Shown: positions 1-9,990, counted from the stretch's first letter. The stretch: 47,500 nucleotides of DNA from Halisarca cf. caerulea (GCA_963170055.1 CAUJGJ010000082.1:875001-922500); one strand, 5' to 3'. Numbers and translations are program-made. The notes: generated by a model from the letters alone, not told the origin.

Positions 1-1090
1 TTCTCTCCAAAAATTCGCTACCCTTCATGCAGAGAAATTTTTGTCATCTGATTAGAATAGAGTACTTTCGAGCAAAATGCTTGACATTGATGAAAATATA
101 GAATACTTGGACAAATTTATAGAATAGTTGCCGAATATTTAGAGATCTATTCAAGGCTATATTTCAGTGTACTGTAAGTGCATGTGCGAACAGCGATTTG
201 CAGTTATCATTTTTACCAGGATTTTTGGGCTCATGAACTCGGAAAAGACTTAGTTTGTCAAAAGTATTCAGGAAACAAAGATACTGCATGTCTCATGCAG
301 AATTCATGTCTAACTCTTGTGAGACCTTCAATACTGATACTGTCAAGTAACTACGTACATTCAAAAAGCTGGCAGATCGCTACACATGCTTGTTGCTGTA
401 CATGCCAGGGGTCGAATATGCAGTTTGAATGATGAATATTTCGATCACTTCCAGTGTGAGACGAATTTTAGAGTTAAATGCCGGAAATTAGAATAGCAGG
501 CAATTTGGTAGCATTAGAGTAAGAATAGAATCAAAAATTAGAATGCCGAATTTTTAAAGAATACGGTAATTTTAGCAATTCACCAGCATTTTTGTACCAA
601 ATCTGCAGGTTAGTGATTTTAAAAATGCAGTTACATATGTTACCTTTAGCAATGCTAGGTTTCAGTGGCTTAAAGCACCCAATCCTTATCTAAATCACCA
701 TTTCTACTAGTATTATACTGTTGCAACATCATCATGAAACCTGTAGATATTTAAAAGAATCGAGCTTATCGGTGTGCAGCTTGCAATTGAAGAAATTGTT
801 ATCATTTAGGGTGAAAACGAATTTACGTATGTTACAATCCAATGATTCTTTTAAATTTGAGGTGTATTGGTTAAGTGGTGGCTGTTTATTTCGCTGACTT
901 TGGAAAAGATTTTTACTTCTGTTCCGATTCGCCATTTTCTTCCAAGCAGTACAACCATACAAATTATGTAATACAAAATATTAGCAGATACATTTATTGG
1001 CAGACATAATTGTTAGTGGGCACTTGAGTTAGCGAATGTGTGGCTCCTCACTATTTTCACTAAAGTAAGTACCCACTAACATTTGTTGGT
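1..1090. other. AT-rich stretch without a recognisable gene
   Basis: I see no exon with recognisable homology and no convincing splice pattern here. The open frames are short (under 90 codons) and look random. The motif 'agaata' recurs in the first 570 bases, which suggests old repeat-derived DNA. If K1 has ankyrin exons like the other copies, they are not visible here and would lie left of the window. Confidence 0.5.
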
Positions 1091-1097
1091 CAACTGA

Positions 1098-1995
1098 CTA
1101 GTCAACCACCCTTTGGCAAACTACATGTGCTGCCAACCACACATGTAGCCGACCCCACATGTAACCGACCACACATGTAGCCGACCACACATGTAGCCGA
1201 CCACACATGTAGCCAACCACACATGCAGCCAACCACACATGTAGCCGACCCCACATGTAGCCGACCCCACATTTAGCCGACCACACATGTAGCCAACCAC
1301 ACATGTAGCTGACCCCAGATGTAGCCAACCACACATGTAACCAACCACACATGTAGCCAACCCCACATGTAGCCAACCACACATGTAGCCAACCACACAT
1401 GTAGCCAACCACACATGCAGCCACCACACATGTAGCCAACCACACATGCAGCCAACCACACATGCAGCCGACCACACATGTAGCCGACCACACATGTAGC
1501 CGACCACACATGTAGCCGACCACACATGTAGCCGACCACACATGTAGCCGACCACACATGTAGCCGACCCCACATGTAGCCAACCACACATGTAGCCAAC
1601 CACACATTAGCCAACCACACATGTAACCAACCCCACATGTAGCCAACCACACATGTAGCCAACCACACATGTAGCCACCACACATGTAGCCAACCACACA
1701 TGCAGCCAACCACACATGTAACCGACCACACATGTAGCCGACCACATATGTAGCCGACCACACATGTAGCCGACCACACATGTAGCCAACCACACATGTA
1801 GCCGACCCCACATGTAGCCGACCCCACATGTAGCCGACCCCACATGTAGCCGACCCCACATGTAGCCAACCACACACGTAGCCAACCACACCCGTAGCCA
1901 ACCACACACGTAGCCAACCACACACGTAGCCAACCACACACGTAGCCGACCACACATGTAGCCGACCACACGTGTGTGTAACTAAACACACATGT
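1098..1995. repeat. 16-bp minisatellite, about 55 copies
   Basis: Tandem array of a unit close to CCGACCACACATGTAG with recurrent variants (CCAACC, CCCC, CATGCAG, CACGTAG). Because 16 is not a multiple of 3, the frame cycles every 48 bases and several minus-strand frames stay open by chance (up to 304 codons of Cys/Trp/Val/Gly). These are not treated as genes. The distal part (about 1870-1950) is a block of the CACACG variant, which shows local homogenisation. Confidence 0.95.
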
Positions 1996-2094
1996 ATCAT
2001 CACTGACATCAAATGTCCCCAGATGTACCTCCTTGAAGGGCTAGCAACAAACTTTCTCTAAGGGAGCATACCCCTACCTAGTGCTACCTTTACA

Positions 2095-2330
2095 ATTATA
2101 CTGCTAACTTTTCTGTCACTCCACTACCACTCCCATACCTCTCCCCTACCACTCCCCTGTCACTCCACTACCACTCCATACCACTCCCCTGTCACTTCCC
2201 AGTCATTCCACTACCACTCCCCTGCCACTCCCCTTCCACTCTCCTACCACTCCCCTACTACTTCCCTTCACTCCCGTACCACTCCCCCTTCACTCCCTTC
2301 CCCCTACTATGTTACTGTGTTATTCCCCCT
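2095..2330. repeat. C/T-rich degenerate tandem repeat
   Basis: Loose repeats of CTACCACTCCCCTGTCACTCC-like units on the + strand, strongly strand-asymmetric (almost no G). No coding signal. The rest of the interval up to K1 (about 2330-2700) is the conserved upstream/intron segment that precedes all Kelch exons. Confidence 0.7.
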
Positions 2331-2539
2331 CCTCCTTGAACAGTTTCTAAATGAAAACCTGCTAGGAAAGGGCTAAAGAAACCTGCCAGGGATCATAAAA
2401 TGGCTGCAAGTAGACCAGACCAGGGTTTGCTATGACAGACTACCCATTGGAGGGGTTTGGTTAAGAAACTGCTTCCATGTTACAAGTTCATTAAAAACTA
2501 CATCTATCAAATGTGGTTACAGCTGAAACCACAAGTGTT

Positions 2540-2722
2540 ATTTTGTAGTGAATGGACAGTATAAAAATAAAGTGATCCCTGTGTTAAAGTGGGTGTAACA
2601 AAGTGATGAGTTCCCACCAATGAGGAACCACCTGTCTTTGGCTCCCACTGGTTGGATGACTGACCTGATATATGTGTTGTGTTGTTGTTGGGTTTATCTA
2701 ATTTGTATCTGTCAATGAATAG
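2540..2722 (+). promoter_or_regulatory. Conserved intron 3' end and splice acceptor before Kelch exon K1
   Basis: A block conserved ahead of all five Kelch exons contains CCACTGGTTGGATGA, a GTTGTTGTTGGGTTTATCT pyrimidine/G stretch and TCTGTCAATGAATAG, ending in the AG at 2721-2722. The reading frame of this block is not conserved among copies (K2 and K4 carry indels and stops), but the acceptor is. This marks it as intron rather than coding. The acceptor leaves only one open frame downstream, so the exon must start in phase 0. Confidence 0.65.
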
Positions 2723-3670
2723 TTGTTTGAAGAAGAGAAGTTGAAGCTGACCCACCTCTACTGGAGAGAACAACCAGATGTATTGGAGTGGATGGAGTGG
2801 CCAACAGCAGTTTATTTGAATGACAAGATATTTGTCGGTGATAGGTGGTGGAGGTGGGGGTTGTCTGATCAGTTTCTGTATGTGTTCAATGTTGTCAGTC
2901 GAAAATGGTCTAAAGTACCATTTCATGATTCTTGTGAAATGTATGGCTTCACCTTAGCAACCACAGCCAACCAGGTACACACTTTAGGTGGTAACTGGAG
3001 AAAGGATGGGAAAGTAGAAGAGTATTCAAAAGTAGTATTCTCTTTGGATGATAATATGAAATGGTCCAATACACTCCCATCCCTGAACATAGGGAGGGTG
3101 TGTGCTACATCAACTTCTTTTGATGACATAATTGTTGTTGCTGGTGGTTGGGGTAGGAATGGTGTTCAGTTGTCATCAGTAGAAGTGTTGGACAGTTCCC
3201 AGCCGTCCTCCACTTGGTGGGAGATTTGTGATTTACCTGTAAAGTCTTCTGTCATGCAGTGCACAGTAACAGACAATGAACTCTTCATTGGATGTGGTGT
3301 TGGTACTGCTAATACAGTTTACACAGCCAAACTGAGTGCTGTAAAGGAATCACTGATTCCAAGTGATCCTGAATCAAGTGTATCTCCTGAATCCTTTTGG
3401 CAATCCCTCCCTAAAACTCCGCTTGAGAGTAGTGGTTTAGTTGCTGTAAACAACTGCCTTGTTACTGTGGGTGGCTGGGGTAATGGCAAACTCAATTCAT
3501 CTGTTGATTTGTATGATTGTTATAAAAAGACATGGACTAAAGTGTCTGGTATTAGAAGGAATAGATGGCACCCAGCTGTTGTGGTTTGTACATTTGAGAA
3601 TATACAAGAACTTTTTGTATTTGGTGGTTATAGTACTGACACATCCGTAGAATCATGTGAATTATTTTGA
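2723..3670 (+). CDS. Kelch-repeat terminal exon K1
   Basis: A 315-codon open exon encoding a Kelch beta-propeller, probably a protein-binding module. Blade signatures are visible: VHTLGG near residue 92, IIVVAGGWG near 137, FIGCGVG near 188, LVTVGGWG near 248 and LFVFGGYS near 300, with conserved W residues (TWWEICDLP, SFWQSLP, TWTKVSG) between blades. It ends at TGA after the family-wide tail SVESCELF. The first codon is TTG directly after a splice AG and there is no ATG for about 22 codons. This is therefore the last exon of a larger gene whose 5' exons are not seen (probably off the left edge). Closest copy is K5; both have RNRW in blade 5 and GGWG loops. Kelch assignment is firm; cellular role is unknown. 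Confidence 0.85.
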   Translation: MFEEEKLKLTHLYWREQPDVLEWMEWPTAVYLNDKIFVGDRWWRWGLSDQFLYVFNVVSRKWSKVPFHDSCEMYGFTLATTANQVHTLGGNWRKDGKVEEYSKVVFSLDDNMKWSNTLPSLNIGRVCATSTSFDDIIVVAGGWGRNGVQLSSVEVLDSSQPSSTWWEICDLPVKSSVMQCTVTDNELFIGCGVGTANTVYTAKLSAVKESLIPSDPESSVSPESFWQSLPKTPLESSGLVAVNNCLVTVGGWGNGKLNSSVDLYDCYKKTWTKVSGIRRNRWHPAVVVCTFENIQELFVFGGYSTDTSVESCELF

Positions 3671-3957
3671 GTGTGTTTGTTCCCATTCCACTTGTAGTTT
3701 TGGGAGAAATTCCAAATTGACTTTGTACTTTTTCTATGATCTTGTTTTCCCCATTCCCATTCCCATTTGCAAGTTTTCATTTGTGCATTCATTTTGGACA
3801 TTGATCCATTCTTCATTGTTGACACCAGCTTTGTAATCAATTGATTTATTCCTGAAAGTTGACTGTTGAGTCCACATGAACCAAAGCAGATAGTGCAGGA
3901 TGACAAGTGAATGCATGCGTGTATGTGTGTGTGTATGTGTGTACTTGTGTGCGTGCA

Positions 3958-4024
<67 letters not shown>
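3958..4024 (+). repeat. (TG)n microsatellite
   Basis: Pure TG run of over 30 units, followed within 170 bases by a (CA)n run, so the two arrays are inverted with respect to each other. Confidence 0.97.
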
Positions 4025-4026
<2 letters not shown>

Positions 4027-4183
4027 ATGAATTTGTATGCTAGGTGAAAAGGCGGTTTTTGGCCACCTTTTCCCCTAGTTCATCTCACATGCAGAAGCAA
4101 CCCTTATATGAAGTGTGTTACATGGAGTGTTGTTCTTGTATACATAACTGCTTCATAACTGCTTAATCACATATGCATAGATA

Positions 4184-4314
<131 letters not shown>

Positions 4315-4621
4315 TTTTTCAATGTCACCAATCATTATAAGAAAACCAGTACGGAAGGCTGGATTAAAGCATGCGTATGGTATAAAAGTGAACAGAAAAG
4401 GTAGACTAAAATGAAAGGTGACATGTAAGTGAAATATAACACTCAGTCTGTCAAAGATGTTCTGAAGATGAACAAGTACAGTATAGTTAAAACATCTGTA
4501 ACCTATATACTATTGGGTATGTGTGCATTATTAGGCAAAAAGAAAATTGCAGATGAGCATACTAGAAAAAGACAAGGTAAAGGAATAAAGGAGTGAATGT
4601 CAACAAGCAACTACAAAAACA

Positions 4622-4870
4622 CTAACACCAGTTACGCTTACACCAAATGTCGTATGAGCATGTGATGACATGTTTAATTGTGTCTAACTCAAACGACTGC
4701 CTGTCTTTGGCCTTGGCTTGGAGCAATCCATAGAGCTGCTGGAGCCCCTCCATGCAGAGGAAGCCTCTTGATCCAACCTCCAGGGTGATGATGGAGACAT
4801 GGTGGGTGTGAGAGCAGGCCTTCTTGAGAGCCTCATATCGCTGGACCTTCCTTTCAACAACATATCTCAA
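4622..4870 (-). pseudogene. Retroelement pol 3'-end fragment (first copy)
   Basis: An 82-codon minus-strand frame with the order RYEALKKAC, then ITLEVGSRGFLCMEGLQQL, then a tail ending SYDIWCKRNWC. From memory, a similar tail (basic Tyr-rich helix, 'VEVGSRGF', then 'IWCxRN') occurs at the end of reverse-transcriptase open frames of invertebrate retroelements. No polymerase domain, endonuclease or poly-A tail is present, and the frame is closed upstream by a stop, so it is a fragment. It is duplicated with only a few substitutions at 35502-35750 as part of the K1/K5 block. An unrelated conserved open frame is the alternative; family assignment is tentative. Confidence 0.4.
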
Positions 4871-4984
4871 ATGGTATGGTTAACTCAAGTAGGTGGATTG
4901 TGGTGGTGTTCCAGATGATGATGTCTCGGTACTGGTCAGTGGTGGTGATGTCCTGTGGAAAGTTTTACTGACCTGGGAGGTAAG

Positions 4985-5059
4985 CTGTGTGTGTGTGTGT
5001 GTGATGAGTCTGCCAAGCTCTGTCTACTGAGACCATCATCAAGAGTAGTAGTAGTGTAC

Positions 5060-5141
<82 letters not shown>

Positions 5142-5142
5142 C
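4985..5142 (+). repeat. (TG)n microsatellites before the Mask-like exon
   Basis: A short TG run at about 4986-5002 and long runs at about 5060-5140 with a TACTG interruption. The same arrangement recurs at 35939-36007. Confidence 0.95.
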
Positions 5143-5201
5143 ACGAATTTTGTATGCTAGGTGAAATACTAGGCGGCCTTTTCCCTTAGTTTATCCCACA
5201 G

Positions 5202-5563
5202 GAGCAACTCTTATATCAAGTGTATGCATGAGGCTAACATAGAAGAACCAGCTGAGAATGGTGACACCCCACTGATGGAGGCTGCTTTTGTTGGGCATAT
5301 CAGTGAGTGAGTGAGAGAGGAGTGTGTGAAGTTGTGAAGGATTGAGCACCACGCCCCCTGGTCCCGGTCCTGCAGGTGTGGCCAAGCTTTTCCTCAGCTA
5401 TGGAGCTAACATCAACACCCACTCAGTGGAGTTCAAAGAGTCGGCTCTCACCCTCTCCTGCTACAAGGGACATCTGGACATGGTGAGGTTCCTCCTGAGT
5501 GCTGGAGCTGACCAGGAGCACAAGACTGATGAGATGCACACAGCATTGATGGAGGCTTCTATG
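5202..5563 (+). CDS. Mask/ANKHD1-like ankyrin exons (two exons, partial gene)
   Basis: Exon A spans 5202-5302 (acceptor TCCCACAG, donor GTGAGTG). Exon B spans 5376-5563 (acceptor TCCTGCAG, donor GTATGTAAG). They join in phase 1 to give ...PLMEAAFVGHI-SVAKLFLSYGANINTHS, then KESALTLSCYKGHLDMVRF and HKTDEMHTALMEASM. This runs through two ankyrin repeats with the strikingly conserved 'INTHS...FKESALTL.CYKGHLDMVRFLL..GADQEHKTDEMHTALMEA' signature of the ANKHD1/ANKRD17/Mask family, from memory of that family. Only about 2 of roughly 25 repeats are here; no continuing exons are visible, and exon A needs a phase-2 donor upstream that I could not find. It may be an ankyrin donor captured by the Kelch array or a relic. 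Exon B ends in phase 0, compatible with splicing to K2. Confidence 0.75.
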
Positions 5564-6300
5564 GTATGTAAGTGGGTGTGTACAGTGGGTGTGTCCAGTG
5601 GGAGTGTACAGTGGGTGTGTTCGGTTAGTGTTCCAGTGTGTGTGTACAGAGGGGTGTACAGTGGGTGCGGTATAGGAAGGAACCACAAGGAATGAATAAA
5701 TCATTTCTCTTAGCTGGTTCTTGAATCTCTGGACCCTTCTATTCAGCCATCTTTTTCTAACTTTTCATCCAGCAACCCTTCTTCATTTCCCTATCTCTAG
5801 ATCTCTGTATTCCTTGTCATTCGTTTTCCATTTCTGAATGCTCTGATTTGCTCTCTTCACATATTTCCTTAAGTCTGTCAGCTTTCTCAAGTCCTCTGAT
5901 GTCCATCTTTCTCTGTTGACATTCTCCTACAGCTGATGTTGTTTGAGCCCTCTCTTTGCTAGTCTGGTAAGCTCCACCACTGGTCTTGAAAGACTTTGAG
6001 TGGTGTAAAACTTGTAATCTGTTGTTGGTTTCCTGACCTGCAGAAGTCATAGGATGTAGGTGTAGTGTAGAGTGTGTCCACTGCAGATGTTGTCTGGTAT
6101 ACATGTGTTGTGTGGTTGTCTTGTTGAGGGTTAGGTTAATCTTCCTCACCACAAGGTGCAAAGGTGGTCTGAGCCAGTGTGTGTGTGTGTACAGACATCT
6201 TCCAAGGCCTACCTCCACCTGCTACTGACAGACATGAACTGAGTGACTGTGGGTGCTGCGTACCATTGAGTGGTGTCCACGGTGTCTTGTGGACCCTCTT
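5564..6300 (+). other. Intron or intergenic sequence after the Mask-like exons
   Basis: Starts with a short GTGT/CAGTGGGTGTG tandem (about 5570-5670), then unique sequence without a recognisable exon. No further ankyrin exon was found. In the K5 block everything from about 5340 to 7135 is missing. Confidence 0.5.
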
Positions 6301-6309
6301 GTTGTTGAG

Positions 6310-6815
6310 AAGGTGTTGTCCACATTGAGTCCACTGGTAGTGTGTGGTCAGTAGGAGTTGCTGTCCACATTGAGCCCACTGGTAGTGTGTGCTCAGTAGG
6401 AGGTGTTGTCCACATTGAGCCCACTGGTAGTGTGTGGTCAGTAGGAGGTGTTGTCCACATTGAGCCCACTGGTAGTGTGTGGTCAATAGGAGGTGCTGTC
6501 CACATTGAGCCCACTGGTAGTGTGTGCTCAGTAGGAGATGTTGTCCACATTGAGCCCACTGGTAGTGTGTGCTCAGTAGGAGGTGTTGTCCACATTGAGC
6601 CCACTGGTAGTGTGTGGTCAGTAGGAGATGTTGTCCACATTGAGCCCACTGGTAGTGTGTGCTCAGTAGGAGATGTTGTCCACATTGAGCCCACTGGTAG
6701 TGTGTGGTCAGTAGGAGATGTTGTCCACATTGAGCCCACTGGTAGTCACGGTGTGGTCAGTAGGAGGTGTTGTCCACATTGAGCCCACTGGTATTGTGTG
6801 CTCAGTAGGAGGTGC
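6310..6815. repeat. 45-bp minisatellite, about 11 copies
   Basis: Unit begins GTCCACATTGAGCCCACTGG and continues TAGTGTGTGGTCAGTAGGAGGTGTT. The 45-bp period keeps frames open on both strands (up to 176 codons), which explains the apparent ORFs. A partial variant with an inserted CACGG lies near 6747. Confidence 0.95.
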
Positions 6816-7068
6816 TGCTCTGTGATGTTGTGTGTTGTACCAGTGGAGCAGTGAGGACCAACTACACCACACGTGTGTGGTCTGTTTGAATTCAGGTTGA
6901 AGGTGAGAACCAGTTGGTGTATTAAGTGTTATCAGGTGTAGTTGTCCCTGCAGGTGGCTGTGGAAGTACTCCTTCTCATCTTGGTCTAGTTCTGTTGGAG
7001 GGTACGTCTACATTGAGTGAGTTTGAGATACAGGATGGGGCCCTCCTGTGATGATGTGTTAGTTGACC

Positions 7069-7108
7069 CATAGATACTCTATACTTCGCGAAGTATAGAG
7101 TATCTATG
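7069..7108. mobile_element. 40-bp perfect palindrome with 7-bp target duplication
   Basis: CATAGATACTCTATACTTCG is followed by its exact reverse complement, with GTTGACC directly repeated on both sides (7062-7068 and 7109-7115). The tips match the first 10 bases of the P-superfamily element at 40925 and both have 7-bp duplications. Either a minimal foldback element or an excision footprint that kept both terminal tips. Confidence 0.75.
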
Positions 7109-7145
7109 GTTGACCAGTTTACATTCCATGACCAACTGCATGTGC

Positions 7146-7149
<4 letters not shown>

Positions 7150-7210
<61 letters not shown>

Positions 7211-7218
7211 TATGTGTG
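7150..7218 (+). repeat. (TG)n microsatellite
   Basis: TG run with two TATG interruptions, followed by GGTGATCCTCCCTCCAGTGGG. This tail is shared with 36285 and partly with 18105, so it is a common module of the array. Confidence 0.95.
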
Positions 7219-7282
7219 GTGATCCTCCCTCCAGTGGGAAAATCTATTGCACTATATATCTGTACTGATTCGAGGGTATTGT

Positions 7283-7294
7283 CATAGATCTATG
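7283..7294. mobile_element. 12-bp palindromic micro-insertion with 7-bp target duplication
   Basis: CATAGATCTATG is flanked by direct repeats GTATTGT (7276-7282 and 7295-7301). The paralogous sequence after K5 has a single GTATTGT at 36342-36348 and no insertion. The empty site shows that exactly 12 bp plus a 7-bp duplication were added. Confidence 0.8.
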
Positions 7295-7309
7295 GTATTG
7301 TGAACCACT

Positions 7310-8248
7310 GACACAGGAGCACATGGGATAGGTGGACACAGGAGCACAGAGGATAGGTGGACACAGGAACATAGGATAGGTGGACACAGGAACATAGGAT
7401 AGGTGGACACAGGAGCACATAGGATAGGTGGACACAGGAACATAGGATAGGTGGACACAGGAACATAGGATAGGTGGACACAGGAGCACACAGGAGCACA
7501 TAGGATAGGTAGACACAGGAGCACACAGGAGCACATAGGATAGGTAGACACAGGAGCACATAGGATAGGTAGACACAGGAGCACATAGGATAGGTAGACA
7601 CAGGAGCACATAGGATAGGTGGACACAGGAGCACACAGGAGCACATAGGATAGGTGGACACAGGAGCACATAGGATAGGTAGATACAGGAGCACATAGGA
7701 TAGGTAGACACAGGAGCACATAGGATAGGTGGGCACAGGAGCACACAGGAGCACATAGGATAGGTGGACACAGGAGCACATAGGATAGGTAGACACAGGA
7801 GCACATAGGATATATAGGTAGACACAGGAGCACACAGGATAGGTGGACACAGGAGCACATAGGATAGGTGGACACAGGAGTACATGGGATAGGTGGACAC
7901 AGGAGCACATAGGATAGGTGGACACAGGAGCACATAGGATAGGTGGACACAGGAACATAGGATAGGTAGACACAGGAACATAGGATAGGTGGACACAGGA
8001 GCACATAGGATAGGTGGACACAGGAACATAGGATAGGTGGACACAGGAACATAGGATAGGTGGACACAGGAGCACATAGGATAGGTGGACACAGGAGCAC
8101 ACAGGAGCACATAGGATAGGTGGACACAGGAGCACATATATAGGATAGGTGGACACAGGAGCACATAGGATAGGTGGACACAGGTGCACATAGGATAGGT
8201 GGACACAGGAGCACATAGGATTGGTGGACACAGGAGCATATACGACTT
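7310..8248. repeat. 22-25-bp minisatellite (ACATAGGATAGGTGGACACAGGAGC)n
   Basis: About 40 units of two length classes (with and without GC after CAGGA), plus occasional doubled CACAGGAGCA. The minus strand is open in several frames (up to 392 codons of Cys/Pro/Val/Ser/Tyr) purely because stops are absent from the unit. Two units carry an extra TATA (near 7808 and 8134). Confidence 0.95.
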
Positions 8249-8279
8249 CACATTAGAGTCAATTATCTCCCCCAACAGC

Positions 8280-8570
8280 AGTGGGTGGCAGTGTGAGGGA
8301 GGGGGGGGGGCTTTTAACTGTAGTGAGTGGTCTTGTGTGTGTGTGCAGGGGGGAGGTATAACAGCAATGGGTGGTCTTGTGTGTGTGTGCAGGGGGGAGG
8401 TATAACAGCAATGGGTGGCCATATTTCATTGGTAAGACATGCACTTGTAACAGCAGTGGGTGCCCATGTTTCTTGGGTGGGGACACTTGTAGCAGCAGTG
8501 GGTGGTCATGTTTCTTGGGTGGGGACACTTGTAACAGCAGTGGGTGGCCATGTTTCTTGGTGCAGCATAC
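8280..8570. repeat. 42-bp GTGG-rich minisatellite upstream of K2
   Basis: Units around CTTGTAACAGCAGTGGGTGG followed by CCATGTTTCTTGGGTGGGGA. The same array sits upstream of K4 (24545-24845) and in shorter, G-expanded form upstream of K5 (31415-31545). It is therefore part of the duplicated Kelch module, not a gene. Confidence 0.9.
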
Positions 8571-8620
8571 ACTTGATGAGGCTAAGACTAAAGTGCTGGT
8601 CCAAATGATCCCTGTATATA

Positions 8621-8796
8621 CAGTGAAACCTGTCTAATCCGGCACCCACTAGGGAATGCAAAACAGCGCTGTATTAGCAAGTTGCTGGATTATAGAGGTC
8701 AGTTTGTATGGTAAATTAATGGTTGGTGCCTGAGAACCTTGACCAGTTTAGGAGAATGCTGGTTTATAGAGGTGCTGGATTAGGCAGGTTCTACTG
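8621..8796. mobile_element. pogo-like non-autonomous element upstream of K2
   Basis: 176 bp bounded by TA, with ends CAGTGAAACCTGTCTAATCC and, inverted, CAGTAGAACCTGCCTAATCC. Ends of the CAGTRGAACC type with a TA duplication are typical of pogo/Tigger Tc1-mariner elements. The same insertion, also 176 bp, is at 24906-25081, so it predates the K2/K4 duplication. Confidence 0.75.
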
Positions 8797-8966
8797 TATA
8801 TTGAAGTGGGTGTAACAAACTAATGAGTTCCCACCCATGAGGAACCACCTGTCTATATGACTCCCACTGGTTGGATGACTGACCTGATATAATATGTGTT
8901 GTGTTGTTGTTGGGTTTATCTAATTTGTGTATATTTGATTTGATGTGTTTATCTGTCAATGAATAG

Positions 8967-9990
8967 TTGTTTGAAGAAGAGAAGTTGAAGCTGACCCACC
9001 TCTACTGGAGAGAAAAACCAAATATATTGGAGGGGATGGGGGAACCAACAGCAGTTTATTTGAATGACAAGATATTTGTTGGTGATAGAGGGAGGTGGGG
9101 GTGGAGGAGGAGGAGGAGGAGGAGGATGGGAAGGTGGTGGTTCTATAATCAGTTTCTATGGAGGGGGTGGTTGGGGTTCTATGATCAGTTTCTGTATGTG
9201 TTCAATGTTGTCAGTCGGAAATGGTCTACAGTACCATTTCATGATTCTTGTGCAATGTGTGGCTTCACCTTAGCAACCACAGCCAACCAGGTACACACTT
9301 TAGGTGGTGACCGGAGAAAGGATGGGAAAGAAGAAAGGTATTCAGAATTAGTATTCTCTTTGGATGATAATATGAAGTGGTCGAATACACTCCCACCACT
9401 GAACATAGGGAGGAGGTATGCTATGTCAACTTCTTTTGAGGACATGATTGTTGTTGCTGGTGGTGAGGGTAGGAATGGTTGGTTGTCATCAGTAGAAGTG
9501 TTGGACAGTTCCCAGCCATCCTCCACTTGGTGGAAGATTTGTGATTTATATACCTGTAAAGTCTTGGCTCATGCAGTGCACAGTAACAGACAGTGAACTC
9601 TTCATTGGATGTGGTGGTGGTACTGCTAATACAGTTAACACAGCCAAACGAAGTGCTGTAAAGGAATCACTGATTCCAAGTGATCCTAAATCAAGTGTAT
9701 CTCCTGAATCCTTTTGGCAGTCCCTCCCTAAAGCCTCACTCAAGTGGAGTTGTTTAGTTTCTGTAAACAACTGCCTTGTTACTGTGGGTGGTCGTGATGA
9801 TGACGGCAAATCCAGTTCATCGGTTGCTTTGTATGATTGTTATAAAAAGACATGGACTAAAGTGTCTGATATTGGAAAGAGTAGAGAGTCCCCAGCTGTT
9901 GTGGTTTGTACATTTAAGAACAAACAGGAACTTTTTGTACTTTGTGGTTGGGGTGCTGACATTTCTGTAGAATCATGTGAATTATTTTGA
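8967..9990 (+). pseudogene. Kelch-repeat terminal exon K2, frameshifted
   Basis: Paralogue of K4, with the acceptor AATAG just before TTG at 8967 and the same tail SVESCELF. The frame breaks near 9546: K1, K3 and K5 read GATTTACCTG (K4 GATTTACGTG) but K2 reads GATTTATATACCTG, a 4-bp TATA insertion that shifts frame and stops at 9596. Beyond it the original frame stays intact to 9990, so the lesion is recent or tolerated (sequencing error not excluded). Blade 1 carries a long insertion: a GGA microsatellite encoding seven Arg in a row, plus a partial duplication of the YNQFL/YDQFL segment, where K4 has a short loop. Other blade features are as in K1. Confidence 0.8.

Noticed and set aside
178..432. 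84-codon frame near the left edge
   Set aside because: No recognisable domain, no splice context and no paralogous copy to support it.
1098..2012. 304-codon and overlapping minus-strand open frames rich in Cys, Trp, Val and Gly
   Set aside because: Translation of a 16-bp minisatellite; several frames are open at once, and there is no splice or start context.
2598..2660. ATGAGGAACCACCTGTCT as a first exon of Kelch genes
   Set aside because: Frame is broken in K2, K3 and K4 (stops or missing ATG) and no good donor follows, so it is probably not coding.
2723..2740. TTG at 2723 (and equivalents) as a start codon of Kelch genes
   Set aside because: It directly follows a conserved splice AG in all five copies; an internal or terminal exon start explains it better than a non-ATG start.
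7244..8422. 392-codon minus-strand frame (Cys/Pro/Ser/Tyr repeats)
   Set aside because: Minisatellite; three frames are equally open and units of different lengths shift frame freely.
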